Source: Oceanimonas pelagia (lineage in GTDB: Bacteria; Pseudomonadota; Gammaproteobacteria; Enterobacterales; Aeromonadaceae). Taken from it: 64,000 nucleotides of DNA. The stretch is taken from NCBI RefSeq assembly GCF_030849025.1, contig NZ_CP118224.1, positions 728,001 to 792,000 on the forward strand. The letters run 5' to 3'. A model generated the notes under the pieces. It was not told the origin of the DNA. It saw only the letters and a list, made by a program, of their open reading frames with translations, and did no database searches. Positions 50,004-58,287 of this stretch are shown one piece after another; position 1 is the stretch's first letter, and each line of letters starts with the position of its first letter. The translations under genes were made by a program, and so were the position numbers.

Positions 50004-52625
50004 ATGCTTACGACCGTAATTCAACAGGCCATTATTTTGCTGGCCATGGGCTGGGCGCTGTCGCTCAATGTGCGCAGGGGCTGGCACCGCCCCCGGCTGC
50101 TGGTGGTGACGTCCGGCTTCTGGTTTGGCCTGGCGGCCATTGTCTGCATGCTGCAGCCCCTGACCGTGGCGCCGGGTGTGCTGCTGGATGCCCGCAACGG
50201 CGTCATGTTTGTGGCCGGGCTGTTTGCCGGCCCGGTTTCCGGTGCCCTGGCGGCGCTGGTAGCCGGCGGGTTCCGGTTATGGCTGGGCGGTGATGGCGCC
50301 CTGACCGGTACCCTCAACGTCTGGCTGGCGCTGTTGCTGGGGCTGGGATTTCGCCATTGTGTGGCACGGGGCTGGCTGCAACTGCGCATCAGCCACCTGC
50401 TGCCGGTGGTACTGCTGCTGCATGTTTCCACGCTTGGCATGGTGGCCGCCCTGATGAGCCCGGAAAACCGGCTGTTGCTGCCTGTGCATCTGTGGCCCTT
50501 CCTGGCGGTAATGGTACCTCTGACCCTGATGCTGGCGCAGATCCTGCGCGATGCCGAGCAGCGACAACGGCAGCAGGCAACGCTGAAGGAAAGTGAGTCC
50601 CGGCTGCGGGCCATTACCGGCGCGCTGCCGGATCTGATGTTTGTGATGGATGAGGACGGTCGCTATCTGGAGGTGATGGCGTCCCACCCGTCCTTGCGTT
50701 ATCCGGTAAACGACGGCGTCATTGGCAAGCGGGTGGATGAGCTGTTTCCCCCCGAGCAGGCAAGCGTGTTCGTGAATTTCATTCACGACACCCTGGCCAA
50801 TCCGTGCACCCGGCGGCTGGTCTATGAGCTGGATACCTTTGAAGGGCGGCGCATGTTTGAAAGCCAGGCCCAGGCCATGGATGCCCCCCTTGGGCAAAAA
50901 CGCGCCGTGGTGGTGCTGACCCGCGATATCACCCAACGGGTGCATAACGAAACCGAATTGCGCATTGCGGCGGTGGCCTTTGAAAGTTTCGAAGGCATGC
51001 TGGTGACCGATGCTCAAAACCGTATTTTGCGGGTTAACCGGGCCTTTACCGACATCACCGGTTATACCGCCGAAGAGGTCGTTGGCCACACCCCGGCCCT
51101 GTTCAGCTCCGGTCAGCACGACGGTGAATTTTACCGGAAAATGTGGCAATGCATTAATGAGCAGGGGCACTGGCAGGGGGAAATCTGCAACAAGCGCAAG
51201 TCCGGGCAGGTTTATCCCCAGTGGCTGTCGATCAGTGCGGTGCGCGACGAGCAGGGTGACGTCAGCCATTATGTGGCCTCCATTACCGACATTACCCAGC
51301 GCAAGAAGGATGCCGAACGCATCAACCATCTGGCTTTTTACGACGGGGTGACCGGCCTGCCCAACCGTCGTTTTCTCAACGAGCGCATCGGGCAGCACCA
51401 GCAGGATGACCATGGCACCGGGCTGATTTTTATCGATCTCGACAACTTCAAGGACATTAACGATCTCTGGGGACTCGGTGTCGGGGATCAGCTGCTGCAA
51501 CAGGCCGCCCAGCGCCTGAACAAGGCGCTGCGGGAGCAGGACATGGTGGCGCGCCTGGGGGGCGACGAATTTGTGGTGTTGCTGGCCGGCTTGCCGGCGG
51601 ATCGCCATCGCGCCGCCGCCCAGCTGGAGCAAACCGGCCATCGCCTGCTGGCGCTGCTGGAGCAGCCCTATGTGCACGAGAATCATATTTTGCGCTGCAG
51701 CGCCAGCCTGGGGGTGGTGTTGCTGCAAAACACCGGGCTTTCTCCCGACGAGCTGGTGCAACAGGCGGAGCTGGCCATGTATGACGCCAAGAACGGCGGC
51801 AAGGGCAAGCTCCGTTTCTTTGATCCCCAAATGCAGGAAGTGGTGGCCCGGCGGCTGCGGCTGGAAGAAGACATTTTGCGTGGCCTGGAGGCCGGGGAGT
51901 TCAGGGCGCACTTTCAGCCCCAGTTCGATTATCAGGGCAACATGGTCGGCGCCGAGGCGCTGGTGCGCTGGTATCACCCCGAGCGGGGCATACTGGCGCC
52001 CGGCGCCTTTATGGCGGTGGCCGATGAAGCCGGGCTGATGAACCGCATCGACCGCATGGTGCTGGCTCAGTCCTGCCGGCAGATGGCGGCCTGGGCCCGG
52101 CAGCCGGCCTTCAGCGATTTTACCCTGTCGGTCAACATCAGCGCCGCCCGCCTGTATCAGGCCGAATTTATTGAAGACGTGCTGGGCATTTTCAGGCAGA
52201 CCGGCGTCAATCCGGCGGCCATCAAGCTGGAAATTACCGAGTCCATGCTGCTGGACGACATGGCCACCGCCATTACCCGCATGCAGGCCCTGAAGCGGCA
52301 CGGCGTGCGTTTTGCCATTGACGATTTCGGCACCGGCTATTCATCCTTGCTGTATTTGCAACAGCTGCCGCTGGATCAGCTCAAGATCGATCAGTCCTTT
52401 GTGCGCGCCCTGCCCGGAGATGACAACAGCCTGAGCATCATCAAGGCCATTGTGGCCATGGCGCACAGCCTGAAACTGGAGGTGATTGCGGAAGGGGTGG
52501 AAACCGACGCTCAGCGCCAGCTGCTGCATCTGCATGGTTGCCAGCATTACCAGGGCTATTTGCTGTCCCGTCCCGAGCCCGCTGAGGTGGTGGAAGCCCA
52601 GCTCGGCCGGCGCCTGTGCTCTTAG
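50004..52625 (+). CDS. 5TM-PAS-PAS-GGDEF-EAL cyclic-di-GMP protein
   Basis: 873-residue inner-membrane signalling protein. N-terminal five- or six-segment LytS-like 5TMR region (about 1-180, with RNGVMFVAGLFAGPVSGALAALVAGG), PAS domains at about 195-315 and 320-445 (MLVTDAQNRILRVNRAFTDITGYT), GGDEF domain with intact GGDEF (about 519) and I-site RxxD (REQD), and EAL domain (EALVRW about 650, DDFGTGYSS about 772, KIDQSF, EGVET). Residues for both synthesis and hydrolysis are retained, so net activity cannot be predicted. It converges on a Cache-GGDEF gene with a four-base overlap. Confidence 0.9.
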   Translation: MLTTVIQQAIILLAMGWALSLNVRRGWHRPRLLVVTSGFWFGLAAIVCMLQPLTVAPGVLLDARNGVMFVAGLFAGPVSGALAALVAGGFRLWLGGDGALTGTLNVWLALLLGLGFRHCVARGWLQLRISHLLPVVLLLHVSTLGMVAALMSPENRLLLPVHLWPFLAVMVPLTLMLAQILRDAEQRQRQQATLKESESRLRAITGALPDLMFVMDEDGRYLEVMASHPSLRYPVNDGVIGKRVDELFPPEQASVFVNFIHDTLANPCTRRLVYELDTFEGRRMFESQAQAMDAPLGQKRAVVVLTRDITQRVHNETELRIAAVAFESFEGMLVTDAQNRILRVNRAFTDITGYTAEEVVGHTPALFSSGQHDGEFYRKMWQCINEQGHWQGEICNKRKSGQVYPQWLSISAVRDEQGDVSHYVASITDITQRKKDAERINHLAFYDGVTGLPNRRFLNERIGQHQQDDHGTGLIFIDLDNFKDINDLWGLGVGDQLLQQAAQRLNKALREQDMVARLGGDEFVVLLAGLPADRHRAAAQLEQTGHRLLALLEQPYVHENHILRCSASLGVVLLQNTGLSPDELVQQAELAMYDAKNGGKGKLRFFDPQMQEVVARRLRLEEDILRGLEAGEFRAHFQPQFDYQGNMVGAEALVRWYHPERGILAPGAFMAVADEAGLMNRIDRMVLAQSCRQMAAWARQPAFSDFTLSVNISAARLYQAEFIEDVLGIFRQTGVNPAAIKLEITESMLLDDMATAITRMQALKRHGVRFAIDDFGTGYSSLLYLQQLPLDQLKIDQSFVRALPGDDNSLSIIKAIVAMAHSLKLEVIAEGVETDAQRQLLHLHGCQHYQGYLLSRPEPAEVVEAQLGRRLCS

Positions 52626-54208
52626 TGAGCCGCTCCCTGGTCCGGCCTGGCGAGTACCACCAGGTTGCGACCGTTACCCTTGGCCTGGTACAGCGCCTGA
52701 TCGGCCAGCTTCAATACCTGGCCGATGGTCGCACCGGTATCGGGCCAGTGGGCCACCCCCAGCGAGACGGTGATGTGACCCACCTCGGCCATGGCGGTGA
52801 CCGCCACCCGCCGGCGTAGCCGTTCGGCCATCTCGCGGGCGTGTTCGGCGGAGGTGCCGGGCAGAAAAATCATGAACTCCTCTCCGCCGCTGCGGCACAG
52901 AATGTCGCCCCGGCGTGCCTGTGCCTGCATGACCTTGGCCAGGGTCTGAATGACCTGATCACCGATATCGTGACCAAAATTGTCATTTACCCGCTTGAAG
53001 TGGTCAATGTCCAGCGCGATCACCGAAAAAGGGATCTGCTCCTGCTCATGGTTATCCAGCACCTGCTGCATGCCGCGGCGGTTGAACAGGCCGGTGAGGG
53101 CATCGGTGTGGCTGTCGGTATGCAGCTTGTTGATGCGGTCGTTGAGCAGGCCAATGCCGCGCACGATGGCGCGTTTGAGCTGGGCCGCTTCAAAATACCA
53201 TGACGGCACGCCGGCAATGTCGGCCTGGGCGCTTTGCCTGTTCATGACTCGGGCGGAGGTGGCCAGTTGCCACAGCGGCCGGGAGATAAACAGCGCCGAC
53301 AGCCAGATCCCCGCCAGGGTCAGCAGTCCGACGGGAATGCTTTTGAGAATGACCCGCAGCAGGTGCTCGTTAATGCCGGCCAGGGTGGCGGCCTTGGGCC
53401 GCTGTGCCACTATGCCCCAGCCGGTGCTGCTGACCGGGGCAAAGCCGGCGAGCATATCTATGCCCCTGGAGTTGACCACCTTGTGGGCATATTCCCGGCC
53501 CTGCAATACCTCATCGATCGCCGGGTTGCCGCTGATGCGCTCGCCAATGCGGGACGGCTCAGGGTGATAGATCAGGGTCCGGTGGCGGTCGACCACATAC
53601 AGGTAGGAGCCATCCTGATAGTAGTGCCTGCCGAGCAGCCTGCTCAGAATATTGTTCTGTTGCAGGTAGATGGTGCCGGCGATATAGCCGAGGTAGTCGC
53701 CGTTGGCGGCAAACACCGGGTGTGACAGGCTGACGATATAGTTGCCGGACGGCGACACAAAGGGATCGGTGATCAGCGGCTTTTTCGCCTCGAGAGACTG
53801 ACGGGCGCTGGCGGAGCTGAGCCTGAGCCCCTTGACCTGCAGGGTATCGGGAGAGGTGGCCACAATCACCCCGTCGGCATTGACCACCACCACGGAGTTG
53901 AAGCTGTCACTTTGGTGATGCAGGCGCCGGGCTTCCGCCATCAGCGCCGCCTCGTCTTCCATGCTGGTGACCAGTTGGCCGGCACTGTAGGCCAGTTGCT
54001 GGCGGGTGGACTGAATAAAGCTTTCGGTCACTTCCGCCAGCTTGGCCGCGTATACCCGGTTGGCTTCCAGGGTGTTGTTGATCAACAGGGTACGCTGTAC
54101 CTCGTAGGTGGCGTAAAAGCTGTTGCACAGGGTGATCACCACGCTGAAGATGGCCATGGCCAGCATCAGGTTGCGAAGATTGAGCCGGGGCAGCGGGCTG
54201 GTGGGCAT
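52622..54208 (-). CDS. Cache-domain diguanylate cyclase
   Basis: 528 residues. Membrane segment about 13-33, periplasmic double Cache sensor (about 40-285, with VVVVNADGVIVATSP and DPFVSPSGNYIVSLSHPVF), second membrane segment (about 290-312), linker, then GGDEF domain (about 365-525) with SGGEEF at about 441 and an intact I-site RRGD. Expected to make cyclic di-GMP in response to a small extracytoplasmic ligand, perhaps an amino acid or organic acid, as for other dCache_1 proteins. Confidence 0.9.
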   Translation of the reverse strand: MPTSPLPRLNLRNLMLAMAIFSVVITLCNSFYATYEVQRTLLINNTLEANRVYAAKLAEVTESFIQSTRQQLAYSAGQLVTSMEDEAALMAEARRLHHQSDSFNSVVVVNADGVIVATSPDTLQVKGLRLSSASARQSLEAKKPLITDPFVSPSGNYIVSLSHPVFAANGDYLGYIAGTIYLQQNNILSRLLGRHYYQDGSYLYVVDRHRTLIYHPEPSRIGERISGNPAIDEVLQGREYAHKVVNSRGIDMLAGFAPVSSTGWGIVAQRPKAATLAGINEHLLRVILKSIPVGLLTLAGIWLSALFISRPLWQLATSARVMNRQSAQADIAGVPSWYFEAAQLKRAIVRGIGLLNDRINKLHTDSHTDALTGLFNRRGMQQVLDNHEQEQIPFSVIALDIDHFKRVNDNFGHDIGDQVIQTLAKVMQAQARRGDILCRSGGEEFMIFLPGTSAEHAREMAERLRRRVAVTAMAEVGHITVSLGVAHWPDTGATIGQVLKLADQALYQAKGNGRNLVVLARPDQGAAH

Positions 54209-54319
54209 GAATACGGAACCTGGAAACGGACGCCTTGCGCGCCTGGTGCTAAGTGTTTATGAATATTAATGAAATTTGGCCGCAATGACCACCGCATGAC
54301 GCCGGCCGGAGCCGCCGCC

Positions 54320-55246
54320 TCAGGCTGAGGCGCGGTGGTCGAACCGATCCCAGAACGGTGGATCCCCGAAATAGCCGTCAAGAAAGTCGAGAAAACAGGT
54401 CACCTTGCTCGCCTGCAGCTTGCGGTGGGCGTAAACCGCATACAGCCCCATGGGAGCGGGCTCGTGGTCGGGCAGGATCACCTGCAGCCGGCCATCGTGA
54501 ATGGCCTGGCCGGCAATAAAGGTGGGCTGAATGGTGATGCCGGCGCCGGCCATGGCGGCCTGGACCAGCACTTCCCCGTTATTGCTGCGCAACTGGCCCC
54601 CCTGGGCCCGCTCGGCGGTGCGCAGCCACGCCTGCAGGTGCGGATGCCCGAGGCCCTCTTCCATGTAGTGATAGTGCAGATAGCGATGGCCCTGCAGCTC
54701 TTCAGGGTGGCGGGGGGTGCCGTGGCGGGCCAGGTAGGCCGGTGACGCGCACATGACCAGCCGGACCGGGGCTATGCGTCTGGCGATGAGCGAGGAGCTT
54801 TTCAGGCGGCCGATGCGCAGGGCGATGTCAAACCCTTCTTCCACAATATCCACCTTGCGATCGTTCAGTTGCAGATCGATGTCCACGGCCGGATAGGCGA
54901 GCTGAAAGTCGTGCAGCAGCGGCGTCAGGTGCAGGGTGGCAAAGGATACAGGCGCACTGATGCGCAGTTGCCCGCGCGCGCTTTGCTGCAGGTTGCCCAG
55001 CTGGTTTTCCATGTCGTCAATGTCATCCAGGATCTGCCGGGCATGCAGCACCAGGCGGGAGCCGGCTTCGGTGAGATGCACCTTGCGGGTGGTGCGGTTG
55101 AGCAGGCGCACCCCCAGCCGTTCTTCCAGCTGGGATACCTGTTTGCTGATCTGCTGGGGGGAGGTATTCAGCCGCCGGGCGGCATGGGTAAATCCGCCTT
55201 CGGTGGTGACGGCGATAAAGGCACGCATGGCATCAATGCGATCCAT
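54320..55246 (-). CDS. LysR-family regulator, divergent from doxX
   Basis: 308-residue LysR-type transcription factor. HTH about 5-62 (GGFTHAARRLNTSPQQISKQVSQLEERLG) and effector domain about 90-295. ATG 55246 has AGGAG upstream. It is divergent from a DoxX/hydroquinone-reductase/dioxygenase operon, the layout seen with E. coli YhaJ and yqjF-type genes, so it probably controls that operon in response to aromatic or quinone compounds. The ligand is not known. Confidence 0.88.
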   Translation of the reverse strand: MDRIDAMRAFIAVTTEGGFTHAARRLNTSPQQISKQVSQLEERLGVRLLNRTTRKVHLTEAGSRLVLHARQILDDIDDMENQLGNLQQSARGQLRISAPVSFATLHLTPLLHDFQLAYPAVDIDLQLNDRKVDIVEEGFDIALRIGRLKSSSLIARRIAPVRLVMCASPAYLARHGTPRHPEELQGHRYLHYHYMEEGLGHPHLQAWLRTAERAQGGQLRSNNGEVLVQAAMAGAGITIQPTFIAGQAIHDGRLQVILPDHEPAPMGLYAVYAHRKLQASKVTCFLDFLDGYFGDPPFWDRFDHRASA

Positions 55247-55413
55247 GGCCGGACTCCTGCGTTGAGGTGGGCTGACTGAAATTATCAACCAATCGATGAT
55301 AATTGTTCAACAAAACCGCTATTTTTAAGTTTTTGGCTTGATATTACCATGGCGTCAGTTTCCGGTGAGCGGCACCGGGTCCACCTCATTACTGTTATTA
55401 CGAGGAAAACATC

Positions 55414-55878
55414 ATGGCAACAACATCTGTACGCGCTCTGTTTCAATCCAACGGTGGTTACGCGGCCCTGGCCCTGCGGGTGCCGGTGGGCGTGATCCTG
55501 GCGGCTTACGGCGCCCAGAAGCTGTTCGGCTGGTTTGGTGGCTACGGGCTGGAAGGCACCGGTCAGTGGATGGCCAGCATCGGCCTGACGCCGGGCTACC
55601 TGATGGCCCTGCTGGCCGGCAGCGCCGAATTCTTTGGCGGTCTGGCCCTGGTACTGGGTCTGCTGACCCGCCCGGCGGCGCTGGTGTCGGCCTTTACCAT
55701 GCTGGTGGCCGCGTTCAGCGTTCATATTGGCAATGGCCTGTTTATGTCAAACAACGGTTACGAGTACGCACTTACACTGTTTGCCGCCACTCTGGCCCTG
55801 GCCATTCAGGGAGCCGGACACGTCGCGCTGGACAATCGCGTGCTGGCGTTACTGAGCCAGGGCAAGTCTGCTGCCTGA
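55414..55878 (+). CDS. DoxX-family membrane protein
   Basis: 154-residue protein with four membrane segments and the DoxX motif RVPVGVILAAYGAQKLFGWFGG, plus GSAEFFGGLALVLGLLTRPAAL. The family includes subunits linked to quinone or thiosulfate oxidation and E. coli YqjF, induced by aromatic breakdown products. It is first in an operon with a glutathionyl-hydroquinone reductase. An ATTACGAGGAA sequence precedes the ATG. Exact activity unknown. Confidence 0.87.
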   Translation: MATTSVRALFQSNGGYAALALRVPVGVILAAYGAQKLFGWFGGYGLEGTGQWMASIGLTPGYLMALLAGSAEFFGGLALVLGLLTRPAALVSAFTMLVAAFSVHIGNGLFMSNNGYEYALTLFAATLALAIQGAGHVALDNRVLALLSQGKSAA

Positions 55879-55969
55879 GCCGGCGGCCCGGCACTTATCG
55901 GTATAAAAGTCCGGCCTTCCTCCTGCAGCTGCGGGGGAAAGGCCCGCCCATCGACAGGAGGAGCAGACA

Positions 55970-56917
55970 ATGCTGGTAAAGGGTGAATGGAAAGAAAACT
56001 GGCAACCGGTGCAGAAGCAGGACGGACAGGGGCGCTTTATTCGCCAGACCTCGTCGTTTCGCAACTGGATCACGCCGGACGGCGCGCCGGGCAGGACCGG
56101 GCAGGGCGGTTTCAAGGCCGAGGCCGGGCGTTACCATCTGTATGTAGCCTATATCTGCCCCTGGGCATGCCGTACCCTGATGGCGCTCCGGCTGAAACGG
56201 CTGACCGACCTGATCGACGTGACCGTGGTTAACCCACGTCTGACCGAGCAGGGCTGGCGGTTTGGCGGCCATACGGGAGCGGGCGACGATGGGGTGAACG
56301 GCGCTCAGTACCTGCATCAACTCTATACACGGGCGGATTCAGACTTCAGCGGTCGCGCCACCGTGCCGGTGCTGTGGGACAAGCAGACCGGCACCATGGT
56401 CAACAACGAATCGGCGGATATTCTGCGCATGTTCAACACCGCCTTCAGCGCATTTGGCCGTCCGGGCCCGGATCTGTATCCGGCGGATTTGGCCGCCGAC
56501 ATCGACAGCCTGAACGAGCACCTTTACCGAAACCTGAATAACGGCGTCTACCAGGCCGGCTTTGCCACCACCCAGGTGGCCTATGAAGAGGCCTACCACA
56601 AGGTGTTTGCCACCCTCGACGAGCTGGAGTCCCGCCTGGCCGACGGCCGTGCCTTTCTCTTCGGAGAGCGGCTAACCGAGGCCGACATACGGCTTTTTGT
56701 GACCCTGGTACGGTTTGATGCGGCCTACCATGGCCTGTTCAAGTGCAACCGCAATACCCTGCGGGCCATGCCACAGCTTTATGCCTATATGCACCGGCTC
56801 CTGGCTCTGGACGACATTGCCGCTACCGTTAATCTGGATCATATCAAGGCGGGCTATTACTCCATCAAGGCGCTCAATCCGGGGGGCATTGTACCCGCCG
56901 GTCCGGGCGAGCTTTGA
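55970..56917 (+). CDS. Glutathionyl-hydroquinone reductase (Xi-class GST)
   Basis: 315-residue Xi-class glutathione transferase, the YqjG/ECM4/PcpF type. The catalytic Cys is in CPWAC (about residues 64-68), replacing the Ser or Tyr of other GSTs; the C-terminal helical domain has FLFGERLTEADIRLFVTLVRFD. It reduces glutathionyl-hydroquinones to hydroquinones, using a second glutathione. GGAGGAG precedes ATG 55970. Between doxX and the extradiol dioxygenase gene. Confidence 0.92.
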   Translation: MLVKGEWKENWQPVQKQDGQGRFIRQTSSFRNWITPDGAPGRTGQGGFKAEAGRYHLYVAYICPWACRTLMALRLKRLTDLIDVTVVNPRLTEQGWRFGGHTGAGDDGVNGAQYLHQLYTRADSDFSGRATVPVLWDKQTGTMVNNESADILRMFNTAFSAFGRPGPDLYPADLAADIDSLNEHLYRNLNNGVYQAGFATTQVAYEEAYHKVFATLDELESRLADGRAFLFGERLTEADIRLFVTLVRFDAAYHGLFKCNRNTLRAMPQLYAYMHRLLALDDIAATVNLDHIKAGYYSIKALNPGGIVPAGPGEL

Positions 56918-56967
56918 AAGCCCGCCATATTACCCACCATGACAGCAACCAGCGGGAGCATGCCAGC

Positions 56968-57780
56968 ATGAGCACTACCACCGATATTCTCTTTATTTCC
57001 CATGGCGGCGGCCCGCTGCCACTGCTGGGAGATCCGGAACACCGGGACATGGTAAATACCCTCAAGGTATTTGCCGGCAAGCTGGCTCGGCCAGCGGCCA
57101 TGCTGGTGATCAGCGCCCACTGGGAGGCTCGGGTGCCCACCGTGACCTCCGGAGCCTGCCCTGAGCTGATTTACGATTATTACGGCTTTCCGCCTGAGGC
57201 TTACTCCGTGCGTTACCCCTGCCCGGGTGAGCCCCGGCTGGCGCAGCAAGTTGTTCAGGCACTGGAAAAGGCGGGGATCCCGGCGGGCACGGATCAGCGG
57301 CGGGGGCTTGATCATGGCGTTTTTGTACCACTCCAGCTGATGTACCCGGAGGCGGACATACCCTGTGTGCAGTTGTCACTGGTTGACAGCCTGGACGCCG
57401 GACTGCACATCGCCATTGGCCGGACCCTGCGTTCGCTGGATTATGACAACCTGCTGGTGATCGGCTCCGGCTTTTCATTTCACAACATGCGGGCGTTTTT
57501 TGCCCCGCAAACGCCGGAGATGCGTGCCGCCAACCTGGCCTTTGAAAACTGGCTGGAAGACACCTGCGCTGGCCAGAATATGGATGAGAATGAACGCCAA
57601 AGCCGTTTGATTGATTGGGAAAGCGCGCCTCATGCCCGTTTCTGCCATCCTCGGGAAGAGCATCTGCTGCCACTGCATGTCTGTTATGGCCTGGCCGGCA
57701 AGGCCTGCGACGAGCATGTTTCCGCCACCATACTGGGAAAGCGCTCGGGCATGTTTTACTGGCATGTAAAGGCGGGGTGA
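56968..57780 (+). CDS. DodA/YgiD-type extradiol dioxygenase
   Basis: 270-residue class III (LigB) extradiol ring-cleavage dioxygenase, resembling 4,5-DOPA dioxygenase YgiD. Metal ligands: His in FISHGGG (near 12), His in SAHWE (near 50), and the catalytic-type DHGVFVPLQLMYP; a further FCHPREEHLLPLHVCYG segment is conserved. ATG 56968 has GGGAG nine bases upstream. It follows the glutathionyl-hydroquinone reductase by 50 bases and is last in the doxX operon. The substrate may be a catechol other than DOPA. Confidence 0.89.
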   Translation: MSTTTDILFISHGGGPLPLLGDPEHRDMVNTLKVFAGKLARPAAMLVISAHWEARVPTVTSGACPELIYDYYGFPPEAYSVRYPCPGEPRLAQQVVQALEKAGIPAGTDQRRGLDHGVFVPLQLMYPEADIPCVQLSLVDSLDAGLHIAIGRTLRSLDYDNLLVIGSGFSFHNMRAFFAPQTPEMRAANLAFENWLEDTCAGQNMDENERQSRLIDWESAPHARFCHPREEHLLPLHVCYGLAGKACDEHVSATILGKRSGMFYWHVKAG

Positions 57781-57826
57781 GTTTCAGCAGAGGTGCAGAG
57801 TGAGATTGCTGCCTGATGTGTCTTTC

Positions 57827-57846
57827 GGTGTGACACTGGGTGTGAC
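57827..57846. repeat. GGTGTGAC direct repeat pair (possible integrase arm site)
   Basis: Two copies of GGTGTGAC start 12 bases apart (57827 and 57839). The pair at 58023 has the same geometry with GGTGTAGC. Paired short direct repeats on both sides of a core site are how tyrosine integrases arrange arm-type binding sites. Confidence 0.45.
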
Positions 57847-57916
57847 AGTTAGCCAGGATTTGGGTTGTTATTCGGAAAGTACTAATAAATAGCTACGTGC
57901 TTGTTTGTAAAAACAA

Positions 57917-57938
57917 AAAGGCCCCTTGCGGGGCCTTT
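57917..57938 (-). terminator. Minus-strand terminator next to the ssrA-like end
   Basis: Nine-bp arms AAAGGCCCC / GGGGCCTTT around a 4-base loop; read on the minus strand it is followed by TTTTTGTTTTT. It lies nine bases beyond the CCACCA-like end of the ssrA fragment, exactly where a tmRNA terminator would be. Confidence 0.8.
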
Positions 57939-57947
57939 CCAATCGAT

Positions 57948-57961
57948 TGGTGGAGCTGGCG
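57948..57961 (-). other. ssrA 3'-end-like sequence, probable att core
   Basis: Fourteen bases whose complement reads CGCCAGCTCCACCA, the conserved 3' end of tmRNA. Similarity stops at 57961; the upstream part of tmRNA is missing. Integrative elements commonly use the ssrA 3' end as attachment site and leave such a fragment. The tRNA-Ala 3' end shares only the last ten or so bases, so tmRNA is the better match. Confidence 0.55.
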
Positions 57962-58022
57962 TCATCTTAACGGTGAGCTTAACGTCATGATTTTATTGAT
58001 GTTACAGGATGTTAAATTTCAG

Positions 58023-58042
58023 GGTGTAGCTATCGGTGTAGC
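58023..58042. repeat. GGTGTAGC direct repeat pair (possible integrase arm site)
   Basis: Two copies of GGTGTAGC start 12 bases apart (58023 and 58035), the same spacing as the GGTGTGAC pair at 57827 on the other side of the ssrA-like core. Confidence 0.45.
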
Positions 58043-58287
58043 TAAAAATATGGTCACTTTTAACCGGGTTTACCGCTGCCAAAAGCCCTGAAAATTATTT
58101 TTTTGCGCTGTGCTGAATGGCTGAAAAATGAACTCAATCGGCGCTTTTCCCCATGCCTTGCAGTGTAACAGCACCGGTCTATTTTGCACATCACACCATC
58201 ATGCCTTCGGTAGCCTTATGTAGCGCGAATCAACATGATGGACTTTCGTCCGAGTACAACTGTAGCTCTGCTGCCTGGCAGTTGTCT

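Larger units (their letters stand above)
57781..58287. other. Boundary region between the dioxygenase gene and the integrase remnant
   Basis: 507 bases with no supported gene and a fall in GC content after about 57960. It contains GGTGT direct repeats on the left and right, a terminator, and an ssrA 3'-end-like sequence, listed separately. Nothing else is recognised. Confidence 0.6.

Noticed and set aside
50277-52301. Long minus-strand open frame opposite the GGDEF-EAL gene
   Set aside because: The plus strand carries intact PAS, GGDEF and EAL motifs; the antisense product has none.
57905-58140. Complete tmRNA or tRNA gene at the island edge
   Set aside because: Only the last 14 bases of a tmRNA-like 3' end are present; upstream bases on that strand show no acceptor complement or T-arm.
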